DNA of 64,000 nt from Panicum virgatum. Its lineage: Eukaryota > Streptophyta > Magnoliopsida > Poales > Poaceae. Numbering within the stretch: the first letter of the stretch is position 1; the number at the start of each line of letters is the position of its first letter. The stretch lies in the NCBI RefSeq assembly GCF_016808335.1, contig NC_053137.1, forward strand, positions 5,283,904-5,347,903. Direction: 5' to 3'. Both the position numbers and the translations under genes were made by a program. Positions 49,263 through 60,734 of this stretch are shown here, piece by piece. The notes beneath the pieces are model-generated. The model was not told the DNA's origin and ran no database searches. It saw only the letters and a list, made by a program, of their open reading frames with translations.

Positions 49263-50478
49263 TGTTGTCGGTCGAAACCCACCGGCGAGTAGCGAGAGGC
49301 AACACGAAGAGCTGGGAGGTTGCCGGGGTGCTGGCAGGCACCGCTCCCTCGTCGATGGCCCGCAATTCCAGCAATGCGCCGCGGCTTGTGAAGATGCAGG
49401 GCGTGCCACCTGACCTATACCCGATCAGGAAGGTGCGGATGTGCTTGCGATGATTGATCTGCACACATAAACATGTGGAAACATAAGTCCGAGCCATGGT
49501 CGGCTCCCCGGGACGACTCTTGCATCAGCTTTAAAGAGCCGATCGAGTCCCAGTGTCAGATGGGATCTATTTGCATCCGGATATTGATGATTAAAGTGAA
49601 TAACTGTAAAGCCGCTTCAATTAAATCTAATTGATCTAATCCACAACTGTAAAGGCTTCACTGCTAGATCGGAACATCCTACACGTGACTGGGCCTAATA
49701 AACGTAACAGATAACTAAACCATAACCAAAACAGAGGCCTAAGAACTAGCAAGAGCCGATTCCCGGATCAATTCCCTGTTGAGACTAAAGCAAAGCATCT
49801 AACACGCCACCGGATCGTCCAACCCGTTTGCAAGGCCTAACCTAGCAGATATTATGCCAACTCTTAAGAACAAGAGCAAACCGTAACAGATCAGATCTAC
49901 TAAACATGAAAGAAGCAGGGTGTCGTCTCTGTGCAACTAATCCTATATGACAAGAACTAGCATAAGATTGAAACGTGACTGCACAGAGACAACATGATAT
50001 TCGTAGATGATAAACAACAAGGCACGATAGATCTACTAAAAGCCATGCTACGAACATCAAGATAACTAGCATTACTCGCCATCAAAAATGCTTCAGTACG
50101 AGTAATACCAAGGTAAAAGCAAGAATAACGCTGCCCTGATCGCGAGAAGCGATCAGGGCAGCATGGCGCTTACTTGGATGAAACCCTAGGATTAGGGGTG
50201 GCGATGCGCCGAGATTGTTGTTTGCGAGACGTGATGACGCTCTTCTTTCATGAATAACATAGGGTACATATTTATAGTCCGGAGACTTGGGAAACAATCT
50301 AAACTAATCTTGTCCCGATCGGACTCTATCTCTAATCTTAAACTAGATCTAAGATACATGGCCCATGTGGCCCAGATGCTCACGCAAGAGCCGATTTACA
50401 AGTCTTCTTCAATCTTCTGCTTTAAGCCCATCTTGCTTTTGACCCTTAAATTAATCTTGTTAATTTATGGCGATAACA
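49263..50478 (-). mobile_element. Solo LTR of the G4 family, TSD GGACC
   Basis: This is a 1216-bp LTR starting TGTTGTCGGTCGAAACC and ending GGCGATAACA, bounded by GGACC on both sides (49258-49262 and 50479-50483). It has the same length as the G4 3' LTR at 55258-56473 and is very similar to it. A TATAAATA box on the minus strand (about 50270) fits minus orientation. It inserted into the internal region of the G2 nest and lost its body by LTR-LTR recombination. Confidence 0.9.
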
Positions 50479-50655
50479 GGACCTCCCCAGAGGGTGAGTA
50501 CGCTTCCCTGAACCTGGTTCGCAGAGGTCCGGACCCCTCCACGGGGGAGGCTCACCGGACTGGACCACACGGAAGTACTACATAGTTACAGAGGAAAAGG
50601 TTTTATTCCCTGCTGGGTCTCTAAGGGTAGGACTTACAGAGATGTAGAGTCGGGG

Positions 50656-50886
50656 GTGCGACCGGAGTCGGCTTTCCGCCGGAGAGAGCCACCAGAGTCG
50701 GCTTAGTGCGACCGGAGTGGGCTTTCCGCCGAAGCGGGCTTGGTGCGACCGGAGTCGGCTTTCCGCCGGAGCGGGCATGGTGCGATCGGAGTCGACTTGA
50801 GCGACCGTGGCGAGCGGTCTCCACCGGAGCGGGCCATCGGAGTGGACTTGGGCGACCGTGGCGAGCGGTCTCCGCCGGAGCGGGGT
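50656..50886. repeat. Minisatellite, ~48-bp units, in the G2 nest
   Basis: Five or so diverged units contain GTGCGACCGGAGTCGGCTTTC followed by CGCCGGAGCGGGC-type sequence. Two later units contain GCGACCGTGGCGAGCGGTCTC. No coding role is evident. It lies between the solo LTR and the gag-like remnant. Confidence 0.7.
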
Positions 50887-50889
50887 TCC

Positions 50890-51138
50890 TCACATGAGTG
50901 AGGTATGCTGCGAGCTGGGATTTGTCGCTCCGCCGCTCGCAGCTTGTGAGGGGGCCCTTGACGGGCGCCCTGACTCTCCCCGACGTGCAGCGCGCGCCGC
51001 TGCCGACGGTGGCTGCTCCACGGGCACGGTTGCCCCTGGCGCAGGAAGGCGAGAGGCGCGTGGCGCGGATGACGCCATACCCTCCGTCATCTCCACGTCG
51101 TCGTCGTCGTGGTGGGAGTGCTCAACCATCCGAACCAT
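50890..51138 (-). CDS. Short ORF, possible N-terminal gag remnant of G2
   Basis: This is an 82-residue open frame starting MVRMVEHSHHDDDDVEMTEG, rich in Ala, Ser, Arg and Pro. It starts 38 bp inside the PBS of the right LTR, the expected place for the gag start of a minus-strand element. No gag domain is recognisable, because the sequence to its 3' side is a repeat and then foreign DNA. It is a likely remnant, not a functional gene. Confidence 0.35.
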   Translation of the reverse strand: MVRMVEHSHHDDDDVEMTEGMASSAPRASRLPAPGATVPVEQPPSAAARAARRGESGRPSRAPSQAASGGATNPSSQHTSLM

Positions 51139-51176
51139 GGAGATGAGCGATAAATGAACTAAAACTAGCTAAAGTG

Positions 51177-51194
51177 CCCCTACCTGGCGCGCCA
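51177..51194 (-). promoter_or_regulatory. Primer binding site of G2
   Basis: The minus strand reads TGGCGCGCCAGGTAGGGG, two bases inside the right LTR. It has the TGG start expected of a PBS; I did not verify which tRNA it matches. Confidence 0.6.
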
Positions 51195-51196
51195 AA

Positions 51197-52235
51197 TGTC
51201 GTGGTGTGGCAAACCACAGCCGGGTGGCGGAAGGCACCCGCCTAAGCCCAGAGGGTGAGTACTCGGGGGTTAGCTAGTGACTAGTTCAATCTCGCTCAAG
51301 AACATGATGAACACAGCAGGATTTAGAGTGGTTCGGGCCGCCGGAGCGTAATACCCTACGTCCACTGTGTGTTGTATTGCCTTGCCTCGAGAGAGTCCGC
51401 GAGAGCTTGTGTTCTTATGTGTACAGCGAGCGCCTCCCTTTTATATCTCAAGGGGACACGTACATGGCCGTCGGGACCCCGACAGGTGGGCCCAACGAAG
51501 TAGTACAAGATAATGCACTGTCCATAATTATGGCATCGCAGGCGAAGGAGATCTCTCTCCTGGATTCCATTGTCTGCTCCTGGAGTTCCCCGTTCAGCGT
51601 GTCCAGGCGCTGTCTTGTCGGAACGGCGCCAGGCATAGCTAGCGGCGTTGCCTCCCATGTAGCTGAACGGGCCGCGTAGCTTGCGGCGTAGGCGGCATGA
51701 TGGAAAAGTGCCGTGCCGTCATATCCAATTAATGCGGCAGACGGGCTCTACGCGGCTGCGGCACAGGCGGCTGCACTGTGTACCTTGGTAATACGCGGTG
51801 CACAGTGAGGCCTGACAAAGGCTGTCCCGCGTGCTGAGGCGACAGAGCACGCCACAACCATCCGCATTAAATGCGGTGGGTGGGTGAGTCTTCCAGCGGA
51901 AGGCTCGCGCACTAGCCCGCGCCTGTGCCTCCGGGACACGTGGCGGCTTCGGACCCCCACGCGGTAAGGGAGGTCCGGATGGACGCTGGAGGTCCCGGAC
52001 CCCTATGGGGGTCCGAGGCCTCGGCTGTCAGCTCGGAGCTTCCCTTCCTTAGGGACACGTGGCGTCTCCGGACCCATCCCCAGGCAGGGAACGGGTCCGG
52101 GGCCGTTGGCCTGGTGAGGAAAGAGCCTGACCCATGGGGCCTGGCTACTCCGTCCTTCCTGCGCAATTACGGATAACTACGCGGGTCCAGCCTAGCCGCA
52201 GTAAGAGTGGGTATCCCTGCTACAGGGTACCGACA
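51197..52235 (-). repeat. 5' LTR of G2
   Basis: It starts TGTCGTGGTGTGG and ends GGGTACCGACA (plus reading), followed by the CTATT target duplication. A minus-strand TATAAAAGG at about 51446-51437 marks the promoter. It retains the ~120 bp that the left LTR lost. Confidence 0.85.
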
Positions 52236-54200
52236 CTATTGATGTCGGCCCCTGTTTTGGCCCAGCCAGATATTACTCGGCCCTTTGACGTTTATTGTGA
52301 TGCATCAGGCACCGGACTCGGCTGTGTTCTTATGCAAGATCAGTGGGTGATTGCTTATGCCTCCAGAGCTCTTAGATGACATGAAGAGAATTATGCCACC
52401 CACGACTTGGAACTAGCAGCTGCGGTGCTTGCATTAAAGATCTAGCGCCATTATCTTCTGGGCAATCCAGTACATATATACTCCGACCACAAGAGCCTCA
52501 AGTATATCTTTACTCAGAATGAGCTGAACTTGCGCCAGAGACGGTGGTTGGAATTGACTAAGGACTATGATCTGGAGATTCATTATCACCCGGGCAAGGC
52601 TAATGTTGTAGCTGATGCCTTAAGTCGCAAAGCCAGTTGCAGTTGCATCTCAGCCACAATGGTGTGTGCAATTTTATGTTAGAAAATGGAGAAATTAAAT
52701 CTAGCTATTGTACCTGAAGGCACATTTGCCAATATCACCCTCACACCTACGCTACGAGATCAGATTGTTGAGGCACAGAAAAATAATGCAGGCATGGAGA
52801 AGATCAGACAAAGGCTTATGGAAAATGACCCTAGGGCTGCATGTTTTCACCAGGACAGTGAGGGTGTTTTGTGGTTTGATAATCGCCTGGTCATACCTAA
52901 AGATTTAGAGCTACGGAAGCGAATTCTTGATGAAGCTCATCTCTCGAGGTATTCAATCCACCCAGGCAGCAATAAAATATACCAAGATTTGAAGCAGCAC
53001 TTCTAGTGGACAAGGATGAAGTGGGAAATCGCTAGATATGTGTCAGAGTGCGACACTTTTCAGAGGGTTAAAGCGAGCCATTTGAGATCAACCGGCCTTT
53101 TACAACCCTTGAGTATTCCATCCTGGAAGTGGGAGGATATTAGTATGGATTTTATTGTCGGCTTATCCAAAACTTCCAAGGGTTATGATTCAATATGGGT
53201 TATTGTGGATCGTCTCACCAAGTCGGCACATTTTCTGCCGGTAAAGACAACACATTCGGCAAAACAATATGCCCAATTGTATATGGACCGTATTGTGAGT
53301 CTCCACGGGGTTCCAAAGACAATCATTTCGGACCAGGGTACTCAATTCTTTGTCTGGTTCTGGGAACACTTTCACGCCGCTCTTGGTACACAACTGATCC
53401 GCAGTTCAGCCTATCATCCTAAGACAGATGGCCAGACCGAGAGAATAAATCAGATTCTGAAGGATATGCTCAGAGCGTGTGCGCTCACCTATAGCTAGAA
53501 ATGGGATGAATGTCTACCCTTAGCCGAGTTTGCTTATAACAATAGTTATCAGGAGAGCATCAGAATGGCTCCTTTTGAGGCATTATAGGGGCGAAGGTGT
53601 AGGACCCCATTGAACTGGTCAGAAGCCGGAGAAAGGAACTTTTTCGGACCCAATATTGTTTGCGAAGCTGAAGAACAAGTCCGGGTTATTCAGGAAAATT
53701 TAAAGATTGCGAGATCCCGACAAAAGAGTTACTCGGATAAGAAATGTCGATCTGTCCTGTTTCAGGCGGGAGATTATGTTTACCTGCGGGTCTCTCCAAT
53801 GAAAGGGGTTCAACGATTCGGCGTAAAAGGAAAACTTGCACCTCGCTACGTTGGGCCTTTTCTTATCATTGAGCAATGTGGGCCGATAGCGTATCGCCTG
53901 GAACTTCCTGCCCAATTATCTGCGGTTCATAATATATTTCATGTCTCTCAGCTCCGGAAATGTCTCCGTGTTCCAGAAAAGGTGGTTGACATAGAGAAAT
54001 TGCAACTGGAGCCCGATCTTGTCTATCCAGAGCATCCAGTAAAAATTGTCGATCACAAGACCCGGGTCACTCGAAATCAAACCAGCAACCTCTATAAGGT
54101 GCAATGGAATAATGACTCCGAGCGAGAACATACCTGGGAAACAGAGGAATTTGTCCAATCTAAATACTCTGATTTGCTACAGATCTATCGAGGTATATAA
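52236..54200 (+). pseudogene. pol: RNase H, integrase and chromodomain of G1
   Basis: The frame resumes after the CTATT duplication with LLMSAPVLAQPDITRPF. The gypsy RNase H follows ([45 protein letters not shown]). The integrase keeps D (SMDFIVGL), D (IISDQGTQF) and E (DGQTERINQI). The C-terminus is a chromodomain (RNQTSNLYKVQWNNDSEREH, then TWETEEF) ending in LLQIYRG. Stops occur at 52377 (TGA), about 52443 and 53004 (TAG at sites expected to be Trp), before KMEKL (52680), at ~53497 and at ~53587. The chromodomain aromatic pair appears retained, which in chromoviruses directs integration to marked chromatin. Confidence 0.85.
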
Positions 54201-54252
54201 TTTCCGCCTTCTTTTTAATTTAGCACTCGCATCCTAAATCTCGGGACGAGAT

Positions 54253-54271
54253 TTCTTTTAGGGGAAAGGGT
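54253..54271 (+). promoter_or_regulatory. Polypurine tract of G1
   Basis: AGGGGAAAGGG directly precedes the 3' LTR start (TGTAACACC at 54272), as required for plus-strand priming. Confidence 0.8.
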
Positions 54272-55257
54272 TGTAACACCTCGGGTGTTAATTACCTTTC
54301 ATTTAGGCTAATTATGGTCATTAAGGTCTAAATCGACGGGACAAATCACCAGGAAAAACTCATTCTAGGTGTTTTAGCTTGTGTTTACTCAATCACTTGT
54401 TCTAGATGGCTTTAAGCGATTCCCTTTGGTCAAACACATCCATTTGCATCCCAGAATTAGAGCCTAGATGGGTTTTGGAATTGGTGGGCGATTTTCGCCG
54501 CGCCAAGGATTCCAGCTTTTGGTCTGGGTTGGACCGATCTGACCAGTCGGAGGGACCGATCTGACCGGTAGGGGTCCGACAGTCCGGCCATGGGTTCGGA
54601 TACTCCGGGTTTGTGGTAGTCTGGACATTCTGGGTTTAGGTCCGGATTCTCCGGACTTGGGAGTCCGGATACTCCGAGAATACGTCCGGATACTCCGGAT
54701 TTTTGGTCTCGAGTCGCACACAGGCTAGACCGATCTGACCGGTTTGGTATACCGGTCTGACCGGTGCTAGCAGGGCTGAGAGGGTCCAATTAGGGTTAGT
54801 TGGCACAATTGGATAGAAATTAATTTGGTTGTTGATTACTTGTAATTTTTGCAAGTCATGCATGCACTCTCTCATATCATATGCATATGCATACGTGTAG
54901 CAGCCGCAGCGGAGGAGGCGATATACGAGGTGGTTGCGGAGCCATTAGAGCAGGCCCAGCAGGAGGAGAGGCGTGAGAACCAGGGCCAGGGCCCAGTGGA
55001 CCCCGGTGTTGAGCAGCAGACGCAAGGCAAGCCCCGGTGCATGTCTTATTATTTTAACTTATGATTCACTGTGTGTGTGTGTGTGTGTGTGTTTACTTAT
55101 TATTTGTGCATTATATTTTAGGAGTTATTTGGAACCCTAGTAGCATGATCCTTAGGATTCCTTGAGTTTATACTAGTATGTATAGGTCGATAGCGATGCC
55201 ATGCTTGATAGGTCTCGGTAGAAGACGGGTGATTTCTTGTCACTCGCGAGATACATG
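54272..55257 (+). repeat. 3' LTR of G1, truncated by insertion of G4
   Basis: It matches the 5' LTR from TGTAACACC, but ~450 bp (about 20721-21169 of the 5' LTR) are missing. The break lies between GGAAAA microhomologies at 54353. It then continues collinearly to 55257 (equivalent to about 22069), where the G4 LTR begins. It includes the ACCGGT clusters at 54531-54570 and 54727-54765 and a (TG)n run at 55071-55092. Confidence 0.85.
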
Positions 55258-56473
55258 TGTTGTCGGTCGAAACCCACCGGCGAGCAGCGACAGGCAACAC
55301 GAAGAGCCGGGAGGTCGCCGGGGCGCTGGCAGGCACTGCTCCCTCGTCGACGGCCCGCAATTCCAGCAACGTGCCGCAGCTTGTGAAGATGCAGGGCGTG
55401 CCACCTGACCTATACCCGATCAGGAAGGTGCGGACGTGCTTGCGATGATTGACCTGCACACACAAACACGTGGAAACATAAGTCCGAGCCGTGGTCGGCT
55501 CCCCGGGACGACTCTTGCATCGGCTTTAAAGAGTCGATCGAGTCCCGGTGTCAGATGGGATCTGTTTGCATCCGGATATTGATGATTAAAGCGAATAACT
55601 GTAAAGCTGCTTTAATTAAATCTAATTGATCTAATCCACAACTGTAAAGGCTTCACTGCTAGATCGGAACATCCTACACGTGACTGGGCCTAATAAACGT
55701 AACAGATAACTAAACCATAACCAAAACAGAGGCCTAAGAACTAGCAAGAGCCGATTCCCGGATCAATTCCCTGTTGAGACTAAAACAAAGCATCTAACAC
55801 GCCACCGGATCGTCCAACCCGTTTGCAAGGCCTAACCTAGCAGATATTATGCCAACTCTTAAGAACAAGAGCAAACCGTAACAGATCAGATCTACTAAAC
55901 ATGAAAGAAGCAGGGTGTCGTCTCTGTGCAACTAATCCTATATGACAAGAACTAGCATAAGATTGAAATGTGACTGCACAGAGACAACATGATATTTGTA
56001 GATGATAAACAACAAGGCACGATAGATCTACTAAAAGCCATGCTACGAACATCAAGATAACTAGCATTACTCGCCATAAAAAATGCTTCAGTACGAGTAA
56101 TACCAAGGTAAAAGCAAGAACAATGCTGCCCTGATTGCGGGAAGCGATCAGGGCAGCATGGCGCTTACTTGGATGAAACCCTAGGATTAGGGGTGGCGAT
56201 GCGCCGAGATTGTTGTTTGCGAGACGTGATGACGCTCTCCCTTCATGAATAACATAGGGTACATATTTATAGTCCGGAGACTTGGGAAACAATCTAAACT
56301 AATCTTGTCCCGATCGGACTCTATCTCTAACCTTAAACTAAATCTAAGATACATGGCCCATGTGGCCCAGATGCTCACGCAGGAGCCGATTTACAAGTCT
56401 TCTTCAATCTTCTGCTTTAAGCCCATCTTGCTTTCGGCCCATAAATTAATCATGTTAATTTATGGCGATAACA
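55258..56473 (-). repeat. 3' LTR of G4
   Basis: This is a 1216-bp LTR (TGTTGTCGG to GATAACA), the same length as the solo LTR at 49263-50478. A TATAAATA box on the minus strand lies near 56265. To its right the minus strand shows the purine tract CCAGGGGGGCATG (56486-56474), identifying this as the 3' LTR of a minus-strand element. Confidence 0.9.
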
Positions 56474-56734
56474 CATGCCCCCCTGGTTTTGGCAATGATA
56501 GTTCCAAAACCAATCCGTCGCTTCATCTTCCCGTTGATGCTCATTAAACACACTGCAACCACCAAGGAAGATGCAATGTCTCTGCAACTGGCTTCTCGTA
56601 GTACATGAAAACTGCCGATCCATCTTCCATCTTTTCACTATTTAATCTCGCCCCGAATCGGCTCTTCTTCACAGTGAACTCCTTCTTCCTCCCAAAGCCA
56701 GTAGCACAAAAAAAACCCAAATCCTTCACCAGCC

Positions 56735-57298
56735 ATGGCCATCTCTTCTTCCTCCGACTCCAACTCCTTCGGAGACTCTCCCTCCTCCTCTTCTCCTTCT
56801 TCTTCCCCACTCCCTGCTTCTTCCATCGACTCCATTCCGGAGAGTCGGGAGTCGACGCCGGAGTGGGACCCAACTGCAGCACATGAAGCGCTAGCTCCTC
56901 TGCACTGGGACGCAGAGGAGTTCGACTTCGGGGTCGTCTCCGAGGAGGACGAGCCCATGACTGAAGCAGAAGACCTCCGGCTCTTGTTCCAGGAGGAGTC
57001 GGAGAACAGCGAAGAGGAAGACCCTTCTTCAGACGGAGTCGATTCCTCCGAAGAGATCGGCTCTTCTTCCAGTGACGACACGGCGGCAGGAGGAAACCCC
57101 CACCAGTTCCTCAAAGCCCCCACGGAGGGAAGCGAAGAGGGAAGCAGCAGCGGCGGCAGGCGAAGCAGCAGCAGTGCCGAGGACGATAGCAGCAGCAGCG
57201 GCGACGACGGCGATGACGATGACGACGACAACGACGGCGGAGACGCACCGTCGCGAAGCCTGAAGCGTCGTAGGAATTCAGACACCTACGACTGGTAG
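56735..57298 (+). CDS. Acidic Ser-rich antisense ORF of G4, unknown function
   Basis: This is an intact 187-residue ORF opposite to pol. It is extremely rich in Ser, Glu and Asp (repeated SSS, EEE and DDDDDD runs) and has one more ordered patch (HEALAPLHWDAEEFDFGVVS). A basic end (SLKRRRNSDTYDW) could be a nuclear signal. A TATTTAAT element at about 56639 is a possible TATA box. A T/A-rich tail with TGTA and AATGAAAT motifs follows at 57340-57410, then an independent promoter. It remained open although its neighbours acquired stops. I know no domain for it; a small accessory protein of Tat elements is the most likely identity. Confidence 0.55.
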   Translation: MAISSSSDSNSFGDSPSSSSPSSSPLPASSIDSIPESRESTPEWDPTAAHEALAPLHWDAEEFDFGVVSEEDEPMTEAEDLRLLFQEESENSEEEDPSSDGVDSSEEIGSSSSDDTAAGGNPHQFLKAPTEGSEEGSSSGGRRSSSSAEDDSSSSGDDGDDDDDDNDGGDAPSRSLKRRRNSDTYDW

Positions 57299-57460
57299 AT
57301 GTAGGCAGCATTGTAGGGGTAGAATCACAAAGTCGAAGGATTATTTCCTTTGTAAAATCGGCTTTCCTTGTAATGATTTCGTATCAATGAAATCAATTTC
57401 CTTTAATTCCGTGTGTCTTCGTTTACCTCCCAAAAAGCCGATGGCAACGCATCAGGCTTC

Positions 57461-57468
57461 TATAAATA
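57461..57468 (+). promoter_or_regulatory. TATA box of the antisense PMD gene
   Basis: TATAAATA at 57461-57468 lies ~200 bp upstream of the ATG at 57663, leaving a plausible leader of about 170 nt. It is separate from the LTR promoters and points in the opposite direction. Confidence 0.55.
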
Positions 57469-57662
57469 TCCAAGAGCCGACGGAATTGAAACTAAAAGCA
57501 ACCCGCACAAGTGTAGAGTATTACTTCCACCTTGAACCGAACTCTTGAATCCGGGCATAATTCGAAAACCAAGCTCCACAAATTCGAGCAAGAACTCTCC
57601 AAGCAGCCGGAACTCGAATCAGAGCCTACAGCAATCAAACCCTAAGTCAACGGATCTGTACC

Positions 57663-60618
57663 ATGGTAGATTCTGGAGCTCAGACGACAAGTTCTGCAAT
57701 CGATGATACGGCAATCTGCGGCCTGAAGGTAATATTCAGCCTAATCCTTTAGTTTTCTTCAGCTTACTAAGCTTCTGAAACTGAAACTCTAAAACATGAC
57801 ACCATACACATACTTCTGAATTTCTGAACTTCAGGTGTCAGACATCCTTCTGCCGCATCCTTCTAACCCAAAATCTTTCTGTCTTGGCCCACGAACCCAT
57901 GAAAACCCCATAGACTTGATCTCTTGTGAAGCAAATAGGATCCCTTTTGTGAGTCAAAACATCGATCTGAACGTCTGGGCCGACTGCTTAAGAGCCTGGC
58001 CTAACCCACCTGAGAGCTGAATTACATGGTACAGCAGAGTAGCAAAAGCTCATATGCCCTTATGGCAAGATTTGAACATAGCCGATGCACTTAGCTTATC
58101 ATTATCACCTCTTGACAAAGATGAAAACCTTCTGAAAACCATCGGATATTTTTGGTCTGATGCCCTGAACTGTTTTCTCTTTGGTCATGGACCCATGACT
58201 CCCACTCTGCTGGATATCACCATGATCACTGGCCTAGACATTAGTTCTCCTAATCCTGCTGCTCACAAAATGGCAGAAGTCCCCTTCAAACTGTCTTCCA
58301 AGGTTAACTGCACAAACTGGGGCACTTACATGAGTCAGCATATGAAAACAAAAGGTCCAGTGACTGAGAAGGAACACACACCCTTCTTAAATCTTTGGCT
58401 AGAACACTTCATCTTCTGTGGTCCTTCTTTAGCTCCAACTAAGAATTATATTCCCTTGGCCTATCACCTGGCCCATGGCAATCGCACCGGCCTAGGTAAA
58501 CTTTTCCTTGGAGAAACCTACAGATATCTCCATTTGATGACATCTAACTTGTTTAACTAAAAGAAACTAAGAACTCGAGGCCCTTGGTGGTTTATTCAGT
58601 TGTGGGCACAACTATACTTTCAGCACCATATCCCAAACTTCCAAGGCCTGAACAAAAACTCTTTTCCTGATGAAAGTGGCAAACCAATCAGATGTACCAG
58701 CTATGGCCAAGCTTTATTTAGTCTTCCTGGCAGCAAGCTAAATTCAGCAGATGCAGCAAATTGGTTCAGAATCTTCTACAAAGGACTAGTTAATCCACTC
58801 TATTTCCCATTTACTGAATCTGAATCCTTTGAGAACCCAACTGCCTTCAGATTAGATAACTTTGCCGATGACGACAGCACTCGGCATTTATACTCTTCAA
58901 TGATCCGACCTGGCTTCCTCCATGTTGGCATCAGCACCTCTAATAAAATTATCAAGCCAGGTTATGAATCTTACCAACCAGCCATAGCAGCTCGGCAATT
59001 TGGCCTAGGACAGGTCCCTCTCTACTTCCATATTCACCACTTGGTGGAGAGCAGAGCCGATCTGCCTGACGGTCCCACCAGTTCAAGATGCTACAGCATG
59101 TTTGATGACCTCCACATCCCAATACCAGCCGATCTGTCCTTCACCTCTTCATCAATCGGCTTTGATACTTGGTGGAACATATGGAAAACTCATGTCTTCA
59201 GAAAAGCTCTAGGTCCTCGACTGCAGCAAATCGATCCTGAATACGTAATCCCCGAAGAAGAGGTATTAAATTTATGCATTTCGCTCTTTCCAGATCATCC
59301 ATCCTTCCATTTGTCTAATTCTAACTCACTCTGTTTGCAGCAACAAGATGGTCCAGGACCTATGACCAGCAACGGAGAGCCATTCCACTTTCTTCCAACT
59401 GCTCCTAATGTACTCTTCTGCAAAGGATCACCAACAATGAAGAAAGTGATAATGACTGTTCAGCCAGACTTACTTCAGTCGGCTTCCAAACGAAGACAAA
59501 CTTCTGCAAGCATTGCCCCCCGAGTCTTGACCAAGAAAAGGAAGATGGTCGCAAGGCGAGTGATCAAGAAACCAGCACCAGCTTCTCCGAGTCCATCAGA
59601 GTCCAACACCAACCAGGTAACTCATCTTTCTAAAACTTCTTCTTCATTTCATATATATGTACTCTGGTTGACTATAATTCTATTCCCAGGTTGCAGCTGA
59701 AGACATCTCCAATGCAGAAAGCCCAGTACAACATGAGATAACTGCAACTCTGACAGAGGCAAACGAGGAACAAGCCGATACGGTTGATGGTCTTGACATC
59801 AACACCAGCTCTAACAGGACGATCGCTCTTGAACCGCCCAACACTTCCTCTTCAGAACAGGTAACTTTCACGAGAACCAATCCTGATTCAGCCGATAGCT
59901 TTATAAATGCATCTTGCCCTAACTCCAGATATGTCCATAGGGCTTTGACATTTCAGGTTTGCTTTCCTTTGACCCGGCATCAATGGGTCTAACTGTCCCA
60001 AGAGCAGAGACATCATCTTTGCAGCAATCGGCTAACTTGGCACATCAGCTTCAACTCATCAAGGATCTACTATCTGCTCCGATCACTGCTCTGGTTGATG
60101 ATTCCAGCAAGATAAAGAACATCTTCGAGCAAATAGAAACCCAACTCCCGGAGCCGTTGCAAATCAAGCTCTGGCCAGCCAGCAACCTTCCATTCTTTCG
60201 GATAGAAGTGAATAAAGCACAACAACGGATGGAAGCACGTCGCTCTCAAGCTCCTCTGAAAGCTGACATTACCCAAAAGTGCAAGGCCCTTAACCAGAAG
60301 AAGACAACTCTAGATATCAAAGCTGACGTGTCTGCCAACATGAACCGACTCGACCTCCTGAAGAAACAACTAGCGGAACTCAAAGAAAAAGTCCGCACCA
60401 CCAAGGAACTCATCCAGGCCGAAGAAGCTTCCATTGCAAACTCCAAACAAGAAACCCAGGAAATAGCCGAGCAGATACAAGCAGAGTTTGCAGAGATAAG
60501 CACCTTGAGTCGGCAGATAGTAACAGGCGATGACAAGGATGACGAAGCAATCATAGCATGAGCAGACGCCGTCCGCACAGAAGCCATCCATGTCATAGAA
60601 GAATTCCTGAACCAGTAG
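57663..60618 (+). pseudogene. Plant mobile domain (PMD-like) gene carried antisense in G4, five exons
   Basis: Exons inferred from GT-AG sites and frame: 57663-57728, 57835-59262, 59341-59616, 59690-59860 and 59941-60618. Exon 2 holds the PMD/aminotransferase-like fold: an LTKWYSRV-like start (ITWYSRVAKAHMPLWQDL), TPTLLDITMITGLDI, FLNLWLEHFIFCGPS and IPLAYHLAHG. The WFIQLWAQLYF segment and SYGQALFSLPGSK follow. Exon 3 is basic (KKRKMVARRVIKKP). Exon 5 is a long coiled coil (LLKKQLAELKEKVRTTKELI). Three in-frame stops interrupt it: TGA at 58018 (Trp expected), TAA at 58558 and TGA at 60559, after which the coil continues to a TAG at 60616. PMD genes are known both as host genes, such as MAIN and MAIL in meristem maintenance and silencing, and as retroelement cargo. 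Exon boundaries are inferred, not observed. Confidence 0.75.
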
Positions 60619-60734
60619 ATAGGCTCAAGATACAATTAGTACTGCCTGTTAACCTAAAACTTGTAACTGTTTTAAAAACATCTTAAGTCGATGGTTAGAC
60701 ATCGGCTGTCTTGCTTCTCACATGTATTTTTACT

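Larger units (their letters stand above)
30152..52235 (-). mobile_element. Ty3/gypsy element G2, Tat lineage, minus strand, with nested insertions
   Basis: The element has LTRs at 30152-31071 and 51197-52235, flanked by CTATT (30147-30151 and 52236-52240). Minus orientation is shown by several signs: pol on the minus strand, a PBS-like TGGCGCGCCAGGTAGGGG at 51194-51177 next to the right LTR, a purine-rich tract next to the left LTR, and LTR TATA boxes on the minus strand. The archaeal-type RNase H before integrase marks the Tat lineage. It carries an antisense gene (31699-34938). RT and protease are missing. Inside lie a related LTR fragment (38005-38680), the Athila-like G3, and a G4-family solo LTR. 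Confidence 0.75.
20635..55257 (+). mobile_element. Ty3/gypsy retrotransposon G1, Tekay-type chromovirus, interrupted by nested insertions
   Basis: The order on the plus strand is 5' LTR, a PBS matching initiator tRNA-Met, gag, protease, RT, RNase H, integrase, chromodomain, PPT and 3' LTR. Two insertions split it: a solo LTR at 26019-29600 and the G2 nest at 30152-52235, each with a perfect 5-bp target duplication. The 3' LTR is itself cut at 55257 by element G4. Long LTRs starting TGTAACACC, the tRNA-Met PBS and the C-terminal chromodomain together indicate the Tekay/Del lineage. Many stops, frameshifts and a lost RT catalytic Asp make it non-autonomous. Confidence 0.85.

Noticed and set aside
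49197..50300. Short ORFs in the G4-family LTRs, present in both copies
   Set aside because: They lie in LTR sequence with a minus-strand promoter, differ in frame between copies and have no known domain.
56471..56477. Target-site duplication ACATG on both sides of the LTR at 55258-56473, which would make it a solo LTR
   Set aside because: The match is only CATG and out of register. The purine tract and the adjoining Tat pol show that it is the 3' LTR of G4.
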